This document shows positions 1 through 11,844 of a stretch of DNA of 64,000 bases, in pieces; position 1 is the first letter of the stretch; each line of letters begins with the position of its first letter. This DNA is from Phoenix dactylifera (lineage: Eukaryota > Streptophyta > Magnoliopsida > Arecales > Arecaceae): positions 23,631,146-23,695,145 of the forward strand of contig NC_052399.1 in NCBI RefSeq assembly GCF_009389715.1, in the 5' to 3' direction. Made by a program: the position numbers and the translations under genes. The notes under the pieces are model-generated. The model saw nothing but the letters and a program-made list of their open reading frames with translations, was not told where the DNA came from and ran no database searches.

Positions 1-738
1 TTGGCCCAATTATGGCCCTGCATGTTACTGAAGAGAGGTACTAATGCATGGATGGCCGCCGTATCATTCATATCGGAAACAGAAGGCTCTTGTTTGTTTT
101 GAAAACTGAGCAAGAAAAGAAAAGAAAAAAAAAAACTGAGCTTGTGGAGTTGGACTTGCCAAATGCGTGGATAGTTGTCAAACCGGCAATATTCACAGAA
201 GATATCAGCAACCAGACAATTGCCAGGTAATATTCACAGAAATCACTTGCAGTCACTTGCAGCTCGGTGCAAGCAAAGGAGCCAGCCACTAACTCTCAAA
301 ATAACAAGGACACTTAGTTACAGTCTCTTCCAGCAAACCGGCAAGCAACGATTTCACCACTTCTTTCCAATAGAACAACCAGTTCACATGAAAGCTCCAA
401 CGGTCAAATTTAAATTTAAACTCTTATAACATTTCACAACCGTCATAACGTTACGGTTGAAACGGATTGAAACAGTGAATCAGCTGAAATAAATTTAATG
501 TTTTGGAAGCTTCTTCATTATAAATTTTTAGATTAGTTATATTCAGTTATAATTTACATTGCTTAATAGCTAGATTAGTTATACTTTGACCAAGCTCGAA
601 TGTGTATAAGTACAAAGAAGAGCGAAGAAAATTGGAAATGAATTCAGCGGTTTTCCTCCTCCCCTGTTTCCTGTTTTCACTCTTCGTTTTCTAACACCAA
701 CCTCCAGTTGCCTTGTGGTAGGTATGACGAGCCTCGCC
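1..738. other. Upstream flank of the first acid phosphatase gene
   Basis: No gene is supported here. The short open frames have no recognisable domain. The last 100 bases are pyrimidine-rich and lead into a TATA box, so this stretch probably holds the promoter of the downstream phosphatase gene. Confidence 0.5.
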
Positions 739-745
739 TATAAAG
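739..745 (+). promoter_or_regulatory. TATA box of the first acid phosphatase gene
   Basis: The sequence TATAAAG lies about 70 bp upstream of the chosen ATG at 811. That spacing suits a plant RNA polymerase II promoter with a short leader. It was assigned by position and sequence only. Confidence 0.6.
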
Positions 746-810
746 ACCATAAGTCCAGGCCCCAAAGTTCGCAGTTAGAAGGTATAGCGGAGCGGGTGAA
801 AGAGACCGCA

Positions 811-3125
811 ATGGAGCTTGCCGTCGCCATCGTCCTCTTGGCCGCCCTCGTGACTTCGTCCCACGCTTCTTCGCGCGTGGAAGACCCCCCATTCCCGCTC
901 CCCATCCACCTCCTGCGCCCCCTGTCCGGCTCCGGTGCGCACCGGTTGAGCGGCGTGACGTGCGAGAGCTGGCGCGTCGCGGTGGAAGCCAACAACATGC
1001 GGGGGTGGAAGACCATCCCCCGCACCTGCGAAGGGTACGTCGGCCACTACATGCTCGGCGGTCTCTATCGCAGGGACTCGGCAGTTGTCGCCGGGGAGGC
1101 CGCGAAGTACGCCGAGAGCCTCGACCTCCGCGCCGACGGGAAGGACGTCTGGGTCTTCGACGTCGATGAGACCACCCTATCCAATCTCCCTTACTACGCT
1201 CGCCACGGCTTTGGGTAACCGCACCCTGCTCTCTCTCCCCCCTTCGGTCTTCACGGTTCCCTCCCGGTTCCTTCCGGCCATATCAGGCTTATTTGCTAAT
1301 GTGAAAAAAAAAAAAAAACTTATCTATTATTCAGAGTTAAAAGGACAGAGAAGCTCTTGGAGCAGCCTCTTTTTGAATTTCTTTTTTGAGGATATACTAA
1401 GTAGAGGACAAGATGTCCCAAGTTAATAAAGAAAGAAGAAGTAGTTTGCAATGGTTTTCCACTAAATCTTTGGAATACTTTAAGGTCACAAAAGATGTTT
1501 TCATCTTTTTTCTCATGCGTATTAATTCTTTCAAATTCGCCCCCTTTATTTTTTTTAAAAAAAAATCTGGCAACATTGATGAATCGAATTAAATTTCCTA
1601 ACGTATTTCAATTAAACGCATAATTTTCAAAGAGCATGATTAGCTTTTCTAAAGTGCAAAAATCTGATTTTTGTAGGGTCGAACTGTATAATGCTACATC
1701 ATTCAATGCATGGGTGATGAAGGGGAAAGCACCTGCGCTGCCAGAAAGTTTGGAGCTATATAAGAAATTGTTGTCTCTAGGCATCAAAATTGTATTCTTG
1801 ACGGGTAGAACCGAGGATCAAAGGGACATCACGGCTCATAATCTCAAGATGGTCGGATATCATACATGGGAAAAACTCCTGCTAAAGTATCAGCCCTTTT
1901 CTTGTGATATTTATTACTATCCCTCTTTTTCTTTGATTCATTATTATCTCTCTTATTTTCACGATTATTAGTATTCTTTCATCCCAGGTGGTCAAATAAC
2001 TTTGGCCCAATCATAGTATCCGAGCAGTACTGTAAACCATATGGCATCAGTGAGTTGGTGCGAGTTGGTATAACACATGGTTGCAATGTGGTATCAAGCA
2101 CCAATTTAATTTACTTGCGAGACATCCTAATGGAGCTCTCTTTTGATGGCAAAATTGGGCTCTTATGCATTTTTGTGCATGATATATTTTTTAAAAAAAT
2201 TATATTTTAAGATTTTTTTCATGAATATTTTTCTAAATATCGAATTTTACATAAATACTCTTCCAAAATTAATATTTATATGTATACTCTCGTAAAATAC
2301 TTATTTTGCTATTCTACTTTTTTTTATTCTTATTTTTGCATATATACCCGCACCATTTAACACTGTTAAAAATTAACGATTTTAAATTAAAATAACTTAA
2401 ATATTCTTAACGAGTAGATGAGAAAAAACAAAACATTTATAAGGCGATAGTGATTGAGGACAAAAAAAATAATTTTAAAATTTTATTTTATTTTTAATTA
2501 AAATAAATATTGTTTTTTATTAATGGTATTAGAAGAATCATTATATTAAGAGTATTTGTGAAAAACAGTATTTTATAAAAATAAAAAATAAGTATATACA
2601 CAAACTTTAATTTATAAAAAGATATTCATGCGATAAACTCTATATTTTAACTCTCATCAGCCGCCACTGGCCTGCGTGCTTTTGACTTTGTCAAAAGCGG
2701 TCGAGGACTTGTTCTCAATAATGGGACATGGCCATGCGCCTTTAGTCAAAAGTACCGTTATTTGAACGTTTACAAAGTATGACTTCGAAAGTTAATTGCG
2801 TTGCCATTATGTCACTCCGGTTGGCACCGGTCAAGATGCTGAGATCACCATCAAAGTTCAAACACTCAGCAACATAGATTAAAATGTCACTTGTTTTTAG
2901 GATGCTGACACAATCTTTTGTAAATTGTGTTGCTCTGTTTTTGTTTGCAGAGGGTTAAACGTGAGTGGCTCGAGCGTGGCGTATAAGTCGGGTATGAGGC
3001 AGAAATTGGAAGAGGAAGGTTATAGCGTTGTTGGAAACATTGGAGATCAGTGGAGTGATATCTTGGGGCAACCAGAGGGTGGTCGTACTTTCAAGGTTCC
3101 TGATCCAATGTACTACATTAGTTAG
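811..3125 (+). CDS. Acid phosphatase 1-like (HAD superfamily, VSP/class-B type), copy 1
   Basis: Three exons are visible: 811-1214, 1677-1886 and 2951-3125, joined by GT-AG introns that both fall in phase 2, giving 262 residues. The product is a secreted or vacuolar phosphomonoesterase of the plant acid phosphatase/vegetative storage protein family. Residues 1-19 form a signal peptide ending in a small-residue region. HAD motif I is FDVDET at 116-121, with the nucleophile Asp117 and general acid Asp119. Motif II is FLTGR in exon 2. The acidic motif GNIGDQWSD is in exon 3. The C-terminus PDPMYYIS is typical of the family. The start at 811 is preferred because it opens directly into the signal peptide, although the frame is open further upstream. 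It forms a tandem pair with the gene at 6102. Length fits the family (about 250-270). The substrate is not predictable from sequence. Confidence 0.95.
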
Positions 3126-4067
3126 AACATCTGCTGTACTTCAGTTCATCTAGAGTTTTCATGTCTATCGTGTTTCAATTTCTGAAAGATAACGTCCTGG
3201 ATGCTGCGTCTACTCTGTTCTTAGTAAACAGGGGGCAGCATCTTGCTATCTCCTACTTCAATCTTTTAAAAAAAAGCTCGGATGATTTGAAGGTTTGGTA
3301 ATAAATGAGAAATAAAACTTAATTGTCCCATGCTAATGAGACTTAAAAGGACAGGCTCTCATTTTTTTGAGAAAAAGGAAGAGCCTAAGCTATACTTATT
3401 TTTCTTGAAGAGAATGAAGTTCCTGAGTCCCTACAATAAGGGATATAATGTTAATTATTTTTTTTATTTTTGCATTTCAAAATGTTTAAAGCTCCTTTGT
3501 TCTTATCCATTTTTCAAAAAAAAAAAAAAAAAAAAGGTTGTTTCATGCCTTTGCCGTGAGAGTTTTTACTGTTGGATATTTGAATGGCTGTTATTGTTAT
3601 TATTATTGGATGGTTCACAGCCTTCGGCCGATTGACCTTAAAAATTCTTTTATACATATGTGATTTTCTTTCTCAATCAATCTCTCTTCATTTCTTTTTG
3701 GAAAAAGCTCTTTTTATTTCTCTCCTCTCTTCTTTGCAGAAGAGCCCTCTTTTCTGCAAAATACTACCACATGCTATTATTGAGGTAAGGGACAACCAAA
3801 AATAATTCAATCAAACCTTTATGCTTCGGAACGCATTCTTAAAATGGTGCTGTTATAGTTGAATTTTGGAAAGTACGCTTGCTGGAACCCTTCGTGCCAA
3901 GTCATTGATTTTGGAAAATGCGAAACCTACCTCTGAGAACAATGCAATCCGTGTACCTCTAAAGCTGAATTTTCTTCCTGAACTTTTTCTTAATTATTTG
4001 TGTTGTTACAAGAAATTGCATCCATAGTTTAAATTTCAACATATAATAGGGGCACAAGCATTCCATT
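3126..4067. other. 3' flank of phosphatase copy 1
   Basis: The first 200 bases are probably the 3' UTR; AATAAA-like motifs occur near 3300-3320. The rest is AT-rich with an A tract near 3519-3535. No gene was seen. Confidence 0.5.
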
Positions 4068-4080
4068 CTCGTGACACTGT

Positions 4081-4435
4081 TTTTTTTTTTTTTTTTTTTT
4101 TGGTACATAATAGGAGGGGAGGGGGAGGGACCAGCCCACCCGCGTAGCAACCCCATTACTGAGCCCCCCTTCCACTAGGGAATGTTCGATACAGGTCGCA
4201 GGTTTCGCGTGCCTTCCCCGACCCGTGGGCTCACCCCACTGGGTTCACCGCCTCACGTGTGGGTACGTCATCCCAGTGCCACCTTGGTACAAGTGGAAGG
4301 AAAGCATAACCGCCAACAAGCCAGCCGAGCGTGGGGCATCCGGTCCCCTAATTTAATCGACGCCCGTGCGTTTCGAACCCGGGCAACTTGGGCGGAATTA
4401 TCGCCCCCTTACCACCAGGCTACTACCTTGGTGGC
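4081..4435 (-). mobile_element. tRNA-derived SINE, full length, with target-site duplication
   Basis: A retroposon of about 355 bp lies in minus orientation. Its poly(A) tail appears as a run of T at 4080-4101. A 15-bp direct repeat, CTCGTGACACTGTTT, flanks it at 4068-4082 and 4436-4450 and overlaps the T run. On the minus strand the head has RNA polymerase III promoter boxes: A box TAGCCTGGTGG at 4412-4422 and B box GGTTCGAAACG at 4369-4379, about 32 bp apart as in tRNA genes. The body after the tRNA-like head is GC-rich and unrelated to tRNA. Such elements are non-autonomous and are moved by LINE enzymes. The perfect duplication argues for a fairly recent insertion. I do not recognise the named family. 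Confidence 0.85.
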
Positions 4436-4554
4436 CTCGTGACACTGTTTAGGGCAGTTAACAGAAGGGACATTCTTCTAGTCCATGTAAATTCCCAGCA
4501 GCATCTGGTATAAGGGCAGATAACAACAGGTGGCCTATATCTTCAGAGCTCGAG

Positions 4555-5070
4555 GGCTATTGATCTTGATCTTGTTCCTGTTCCGAAGGCCTAACCACAT
4601 AAAGATCTTGATCTTCTCCGGGGCAGGCTCTTTCCATGGACTTGGCGCGATTGGGCAGATCACTCCTTGTTGATTTAGAAATTGGACGAAGAACACCCTG
4701 CTTTCAGACCATTTCCATGTTGGCTTGTCTTGTTTGCTTTGTAGAAGTGCTGCTTTGGAGTGTGTTTGCTAAGTCTTGCAGTTCCTTTGGTGCAACTGCT
4801 GAGAATCAGGGACCAGCGCCCAGTTGAGTAGTTTCCAATAGTTTAGCAATCACAGCTTCCATATTTTCTGCTCTTGAGATTAGGAAGAGTACTGACATCG
4901 AGTGCTCACTAATTTGGATATCATGTCAATAGAGTATTTTCTTCCCATCGCCTAGCATAAATCTCAAGCAAACCCAGAAAGGGTCTAACCCTTTGCAAAA
5001 TGTTCCTCCAAACGGATGAAGCCCTTGCCATTCTTTTGCTGCGCATGTTCCTGAAATTCTTTCTACCATT
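4555..5070 (-). mobile_element. LINE fragment (zinc-binding domain after reverse transcriptase)
   Basis: On the minus strand, broken frames encode pieces typical of plant L1-type LINEs. One is a segment with LGDGKKILYW (compare the usual GDG-x-x-x-x-FW motif). Another ends in WKEPAPEKIKIFMWLGL, which resembles the zf-RVT region downstream of the reverse transcriptase. At least one in-frame stop and a frame change separate the pieces, so this is a decayed fragment. Ends and duplications could not be located, and the limits are approximate. Confidence 0.5.
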
Positions 5071-6052
5071 TTGGGTAAGATCCTGAATTGTAATAAAAGA
5101 TATCAGAGCGAGCTCGGCTTATAGCAAATACGGGCAAGGAGACACTGCAGTATGAGTTCATAGAGGCTGATCACGAGCCGATCGTGATGGTTATGGTTAG
5201 ATTTTAATAGATTAGAACTCTTAGCCTGACAAAGACGACAGGACTTAAACGGGAGGAATATGTGAGGATCCGTACAGACGTGTATTTAGTCTTATATCGA
5301 TTATTCGCTAAAGAGATTTTGAATAATTATATTAGACTAAAAAATTTTTAAAAAAACTTTCTTGCTAGTCTTTTTAGATGTAAGGACAGAGTTATAACAA
5401 TAAATCTTATTAGATTTAGTGATCTATGGCTACCTATCATTCAAAAGTCTCTGTGCCTACTTGGAGAGCAGAGCTCGGTTAAAAAATTCTGCCAAATTAA
5501 GAATTCTCATACCATCTGCACCTTTGCCTTTGCAAATAATCTTCCAGTTTACTAAGTTTTGGATTGGTGGTGAGGTTGAGATATGTTCTAATGCTGGTTA
5601 TGTTTTGTTTTTACTGAGTTTATGTTTTTTGGCTTGGCACGCGTTCTAGCGAACCAATTGTGGGAAGCTGACCTTCTTCGAGCTCGCTAACGGTCAACAA
5701 GTCTTGATACGGACCAGACGAGGATAGCTTGAGAGAACGCTTTGCCGCGCCACCTAGTCACCACAACGGTCTTCTCCTCCTTAAACCTGGGGTGAACAGG
5801 CAAATATCACCAATCGTCTGCTGCCACGCGACAAGGTATCGTTCCGGTGAAATTTATAGCGCAGCAAAACGGTAATATCTCCACAATCGCCGAGAAGATG
5901 AAGAATATTTTACGAAAGATGCCATTTCGTTGTAGTATAATGATACATAAGAATGGGAAAAGTCCGCCCCGAACCCGCTCTTCTCTTCCTTCTCCTTTCC
6001 CTTCCTACGGAGAACGAGGGAAGAAGGGGAAGCCCCAAGAATCCAAACCTTC
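5071..6052. other. Intergenic region before phosphatase copy 2
   Basis: No gene or clear repeat structure was recognised. The part from about 5650 on is less AT-rich and probably contains the promoter and leader of the next gene. Confidence 0.4.
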
Positions 6053-6063
6053 TAGGGTTAGGG
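6053..6063 (+). promoter_or_regulatory. Telo-box-like motif in the leader of phosphatase copy 2
   Basis: TAGGGTTAGGG lies about 40 bp upstream of the ATG at 6102. Plant telo-boxes of this kind are known near the start of genes active in dividing cells. A role here is inferred from position only. Confidence 0.4.
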
Positions 6064-6101
6064 TCAGGGTTTCCTTTTTATTCTATCCAACTCCAAATCA
6101 G

Positions 6102-9100
6102 ATGGGATTACTTCGATTCCTTCCCCTCCTCCTCGTCCTCTCCGCCATCGCCTCCGCGGCCGCCTCCCAATCCGTCCTCCGGATGGTCTCTGAGGGCCCG
6201 CCTTGCGGCGACGGCGACGACCTCTACTGCGACAGCTGGCGGCTCTCCGAGGAGACCAACAACGCCGGCTACTGGAAGACGATTCCGGCCAGATGCCTCC
6301 AGTTCGTGGCGGAGTACATGAACGGCGATCGCTTCGCATCGGACTCCGCCGTAGTCGCCGCCGAGTCCCTGGCCTTCGCCCAGACCGTTCAGGTCGTCGG
6401 CGACGGGAAGGACGTCTGGATCTTTGACGTCGATGAGACGCTGCTCTCCAACCTCCCCTATTACGCCGTCAACGGATACGGGTACAGGATATCCCCTTTT
6501 CTCCCAATTTTCTTGATTTACAACGAGTCAAAGAAAGATTCTTTGCTTTGAAAATGCTGGTTTTTTTATTTTTTTAATTTAAAGTATTGACAATTACCCG
6601 CTTTGAAGTTAATACCGTGCAATTAATACGAATGGGTTTTTTTTTTTCCAGAGATTTTACCCTTAATGCAAAGTATCGAAATTTCGTAGGTCAGAGGATT
6701 TCAACGAGACGACATTCGATGAGTGGGTGAATCTGGCAAAGGCGCCGGCTTTGCCGGCGAGTTTGAGGCTGTATGAGGAGCTCCTGGGTCTAGGATTTCA
6801 GGTGGTCCTTCTGACCGGCCGTGTCGAGGCTCAAAGGAATGTCACTGCAGAGAATCTATCGTTCGCAGGATACCATTCTTGGAATAGGCTCATTTTGAGG
6901 TACATTTGCTCTCTTTCTTCTGCTTTAACGAATGATTCTCTAGTGCGTTTCTTCTTAATGTTGTAAGTTGTAACACTGTTCAACTTGCATTAGTGGAGTC
7001 AAAACTTATGCTATGAAATTTGTAGAGTTAATTTGGAGCTTGAGCTAATGGGTAATGGATAAGCATCTTCATTAAGGTGAATAAGTGATGAAAAAAAAAT
7101 CTGGTTTATAGATACCCAAATGTCAGCACAAAGCACAATAAGTTATATACTTATCTTTTGCATGCATTTTATTGAGGTACATATTCACATAATGTTGTGG
7201 AGACTAAATTTTGGTTCATAACAAATTTTTTTGTTTTTTCTTTTGTTTTCTGCCCGGTAGATTTTCCAGTTCATATTATGGTATATACTTTGGCAGTGAT
7301 TTGTTTAGATTCTGATCGTATAATCTAAACCAGCCTTCAAAAGTTTGCCAACAAAGTGTGTATTGAAACAGGAGGATTGAAGCTTCATCTGTGGACAAGA
7401 ATTGCTGTAGCTTCCAATGCCAGAAATTATTAAACTGCACAGAAATATAAATGTTATTGAAATTTAGAAAAGCTAAAAACTGCTACCTCATCTTCAAAAG
7501 TCTCAATATTTTACACTAGAAGTCGCGGTAATCTTCAAATATATTCTACATTAAATGTTCTATAAAACCATGTAATGAATAATGTCTCAAGATCTCTATC
7601 TTAACTAATGCATATTCTGAAAAAAGTCCTAACAATTTAATTTTGCTTATTGAGAGTTTGCATTATGGCTGGAGTTGGTCCAGCTTGCTCATTGAAAATA
7701 ATATACTCGCAGCCTTTAAATGATTAAATCAAACAATCTGTTTGTAAGAGCAGATTTTTATAAAATAAATCTAATTTTTTAAACTGATCTAGGTGCCCTT
7801 GGGAGATCCTAAAACAACTTAGGAGATGAACTTGACTATCTCTTATATGTGTTACTTTCAATCTCATCTAGGCTTACCAAATACAGTACAATGCCTTTGT
7901 AGTTGGGAAAAAAGGATCATCTTATAATGGTAGCAGCCAGTTCTTGAGCCACATTCCAAATCCTGTTTCCTCTGCCACTCCATAAAGTAAATCATGATTG
8001 ATTCCTTCAGTTCCCCTGCATTGCCACTTCCATTCTCTTTCTACACTTTGGCTTCTATAATTCAACATGTATGTTGTTCATATATTGTATTGCAAAAATG
8101 GAATCACCAGTATTCGCTTGAACCTCCAATCATTTGAACTATGTTTTAACAAAATTTGAATAATCCTTGTTCATTTTATCCAAGTAGGTTTAGCTATGAC
8201 TTTCGGAGATGAGTATTACCAGTTATGTTTCTCCATTTTCGAGGCAAGTCAATTGACTATGGCTCTACTGTAGGTTGATGCAACTATATAGTGGTTAGAT
8301 CATGTGTGATCCCAACTTTCTATTAACTGGAACTTCACTGGTTCATTTAATAGATGTAAGTTTGACTTTCGACTCAATTCATAGATCCATGTTTCACTCA
8401 AAGTTAGGTAATTTTAGTATATATCTCAGTTTCTGGTCAGCATGATCTATTTGCAGCCCCTGTAGCAATATAAGAAAGGCTCATCCTTGAAATCATCAGG
8501 CCTTCTTCCCCTAATTAACAATTTGGTACAATTTTTTATGAAAGATAAGCTTTCACTAGCAAGTGTGATGATGCTTGTTGCATGTAAAATTCCTGTGCTG
8601 TGAAACTGGATCTTGCTCACCAGGAAAATTTCACCAGTGTGGTCTATTTATATACATAAAACACTTTAATCCATTATTTCCTCAAATGCAATGTCACACC
8701 CACTACATTGCTTAAGTTATATTATTGATTTAAATTTAAAATAACTGGAGTTGGAAAATTTCATCAGTATTAATCAATCTAAACCATCAGTTGCTTAACT
8801 TGCAGTATTATAGATCTCTATCATAGTGGCCAATTCTTATAATGTATCTGTTCTACTATGAGCTAATGCTGGATGAAGTTCACATGCAGTTAAATTTTCA
8901 TTTTCTTTCTTTTTTTTCACACCGCCTAGAGAATTATGTTCTGTAATTCTTCAACTATGGGAATTATGCATATTTATAGTGATCATCCCATTTCTACTTA
9001 TCTTCTGCCCCTTTAGTTAGCTGCTGGTTGAATGCTAAGTTCTTAACAGTTCACTTGCAAAAACTCAACTTTCGGTCTGTTTAGCATAACTATCAAATTT

Positions 9101-9575
9101 TAGACTCTTACTTTTTTAATTAGAACTTCTCATCATTTAGTTTTCCCATAATGGGATATCATATATCAGGATCTTCCAAATTAATGTACTGTATGCAGTC
9201 ACCCAGGAAAACTGCTATACTAGATTCCTAGTATCATCTATTTGGGCTAAATATTCTTATGTGCTTTTCTGAATGATTGAAACATTCCTGAACCCTCAAT
9301 TAACTTGATGTACCATAGGGTAAACTGGTTTTCAGCCAACTTTTATATATGAATTTGACAAGTATTTGCTGATCAAGGATAATATGTCACGAGACAGGGA
9401 AGATTCTGATATTGGCAAGAAAGCAGTGAGATATAAATCAGGGAGACGGGCAGAGTTGGAAGCTCAAGGATACAGGATCCATGGGAACTCTGGGGATCAA
9501 TGGAGTGACTTGTTGGGTTCACCTATGGCCATGCGATCCTTCAAACTCCCCAATCCCATGTACTACATTCAATGA
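6102..9575 (+). CDS. Acid phosphatase 1-like (HAD superfamily, VSP/class-B type), copy 2
   Basis: Exons 6102-6481, 6690-6899 and 9398-9575 give 255 residues, with both introns in phase 2 at the same places as in copy 1. Residues 1-22 are a hydrophobic signal peptide. FDVDET (108-113) supplies the nucleophile Asp109 and acid Asp111. LTGR in exon 2 and GNSGDQWSD in exon 3 complete the HAD active site. The C-terminus is PNPMYYIQ. The frame is open upstream of 6102, but that ATG opens the signal peptide and is preferred. Intron 2 is 2.5 kb, over twice that of copy 1, and only AT-rich sequence was seen in it. The exon 3 acceptor at 9396-9397 was picked because it restores family-like spacing; other AG sites are nearby. 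The proteins have diverged well beyond recent duplication, which suggests an old tandem pair. Confidence 0.93.
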
Positions 9576-10578
9576 TATTGTTTGGAAAAGGACTAAGCAA
9601 TTTGTTGAATCTTTTCCAAATTCATACAATTATATTGTAAACGTATTATTTGTAAGAACAATGATTCCACAAATTGTTTGTACCCTGGCACCGCGAACAT
9701 ATATTTGAAGCTGCAACAGCAGACAATGTGTCATCAGAGAGCTGAGGTTTATCGAAGGCATGACACATCTAAGTTAACCATCAACTCATTCCAAGATTAA
9801 TAGAGGAGAATTTGTATTTTATATGTTGTCATTTTAAGAGAACTTTTAAAAAGCGAGATCCCTACAGAATCGGAGGCTTCACCAGTGAGATGCAGAGAAG
9901 CGAGGACGAAATACAAATTCTCACTAAAGACAGTTTTCATAATCGAAATAGACTCTGTCGGAATTTGTAGTTTCTTCATAGTCATCGTAGCCGGCTGCGA
10001 CCCTCAGGTGGACTGTATCAAACAAACTAACGTCAGTTGGAAGCACAAATCTTTTGTCGAGCGAAGGTTAAGGAATGTTAACACTCTTAATATGAAGTGG
10101 TTTGGTGTCTAACATCATAGGATTCATCTACTTCAGGAATGCACTCCCTCTAGACACCCTGCAGCCCATGAGTTGATTGCTCCAGTTTGTTGATGATCAG
10201 GACTCGTGTAACATCACCATTTAAAGTAGAAGATCTTCTATTTCTGATCGGTAAAAACTATCTCTAATTGGATATAAAGAGAACTCCTCTCTTGGCAAGT
10301 CTGTATGATAACATTAATAAATATTAATACAGATGCTCAGCTCTTAAAACCAAAAGCTTGATCCAAGGTGGCTATACGCATGTCTAATGCTTCATGCGAA
10401 CATCAAAGCAATCTAAAGCCACCGAAAAATAGAATAGAAGGAAGAATTGAACTTGAGCACTCAGGATATATATTGACGAGAGCTTCAATAATTAAATACA
10501 CATACGGCCTGCTGTCTGCGCCATTAGATTTCCAAGTAGGCACCACCGGTCTAGTCCCAGTCTCGTCCTAACACAGCT
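9576..10578. other. Intergenic region between convergent genes
   Basis: This lies between the 3' ends of phosphatase copy 2 (+) and the LRR gene (-), so it holds both 3' UTRs. No further gene was seen. Confidence 0.5.
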
Positions 10579-11844
10579 TCATGGCACGGAAGGAGGCAGT
10601 GAAGCGGGGAAGGGAAATGGGATCCCAACCATTCCACCCACTTGACCCATGATGGCTCCTGCAGCGCAAGCTATAGGCTTTGTGAATGGGATCCTCAGGC
10701 AGCTGAGACCACCCCAAGACACTCCCATGCACTCGGGTGGAGGCCTCTGCATGTGCCCCCCAGGTACACAATTCCCAGCAAAATCAAACCCCACATTCCT
10801 GAAGAAGAGCCCTGCACAATCTTGGCTGAACCCGGAGAAGAAGTTATAAGACAACGTAAGGTTTACAAGTCTCTTCATATCACAAACCAAGTCAGAAAGT
10901 TCCCCTGTTAGCTGGTTGTGTGCTATATTAAGCACCTCCATCCCAGTGAGGCACGACAGAGAGTCAGGGAGGTGACCTGTGAGTGCGTTGAAGCTCAAGT
11001 CCAGGACCTCTATCCCTGATAGATAGCCAAGTCCCTCTGGAATGCAGCCTGTGAGCTTGTTGTTGAGGAAGAGGATCTCTCTAATCCTAGCACCCGTGTA
11101 GCCAAAGCTAGCAGGAATGGACCCTGAGAACTTGTTGTTAGCCAGGGTGATCACAGTAGCAGGAGAGCCCCAGACGCTCATGGGGATCTGGCCTCCAAAC
11201 TGGTTGTTGTTGAGGAAGATGGCATCCAGGTCCTTCTCAAAGACCTCGTCTGGGACCTCCCCTGAGAAGCTGTTGAACCTGAGATCCAGATACTTGAGGT
11301 TTGGGATGAGGAGAACTGCGGTTGGGAAAGGCCCTGAGAGGCGGTTGTTGCTGAGATCCAGCTCTGAGAGGTACTGGAACTCTTTGAAGGAGTCCGGGAC
11401 GGTGCCTGAGAAGCTGTTGCTGTTGAGGTGGATGACGGAGAGGTGGGTGAGGAGGGAGAGCTCCTTCACCAGAGATCCCTTGAGGTTGGCATGGTTGAGA
11501 TCTATGCCCGCCACCACACTACTGGCAGTGGATGACGACATCTCTTCAGGGGGATCTGAGCAGAAGATACCTCTATAGGAGCACACATCAGGGCCAACCC
11601 AAGAACTTAGAATTCCAGATGGGTCCTCCGTCATGGCTGATTTCCACGCTTGGAGGACTATGTACTCCCTGCTAGGGCCGGGATCTGAGGCTCTGGGCGG
11701 TGGGGCTTGGGTGTGGGTGGTGGTAGTGATGCCCCTCCCGTTGATCCAGACTCCGACACGACCACCAATTCCAATGTTAGCCGAGGATTTGGGGAAGGAG
11801 AGGTGGAGGAATGCAAGCAAAGGGAGCAACCAAAGGCTCTGCAT
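10579..11844 (-). CDS. Secreted leucine-rich-repeat protein, extensin-LRR (LRX N-domain)-like
   Basis: A single uninterrupted frame of 421 residues. Residues 1-22 are a signal peptide. A short proline-rich spacer (about 47-56) leads into an N-terminal LRR cap (about 57-100) with the family's paired cysteines. About ten plant extracellular LRRs follow, of the type L-x-x-L-x-L-x-x-N-x-x-x-G-x-x-P (about 110-370), then a cysteine-containing C-terminal cap around NCVPGGHMQRPPPEC. This is the layout of LRX proteins and of the uncharacterised At4g06744-like proteins. The long Ser-Pro extensin tail of true LRX proteins is missing, so the latter is the better match. There is no kinase or membrane segment, so the protein should be in the cell wall. 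By analogy with LRX proteins it may bind RALF peptides, but that is inference. Confidence 0.9.
   Translation of the reverse strand: MQSLWLLPLLAFLHLSFPKSSANIGIGGRVGVWINGRGITTTTHTQAPPPRASDPGPSREYIVLQAWKSAMTEDPSGILSSWVGPDVCSYRGIFCSDPPEEMSSSTASSVVAGIDLNHANLKGSLVKELSLLTHLSVIHLNSNSFSGTVPDSFKEFQYLSELDLSNNRLSGPFPTAVLLIPNLKYLDLRFNSFSGEVPDEVFEKDLDAIFLNNNQFGGQIPMSVWGSPATVITLANNKFSGSIPASFGYTGARIREILFLNNKLTGCIPEGLGYLSGIEVLDLSFNALTGHLPDSLSCLTGMEVLNIAHNQLTGELSDLVCDMKRLVNLTLSYNFFSGFSQDCAGLFFRNVGFDFAGNCVPGGHMQRPPPECMGVSWGGLSCLRIPFTKPIACAAGAIMGQVGGMVGIPFPFPASLPPSVP

Noticed and set aside
5150-5420. Possible Copia-type LTR remnant
   Set aside because: No TG...CA pair, primer site or coding part was found.
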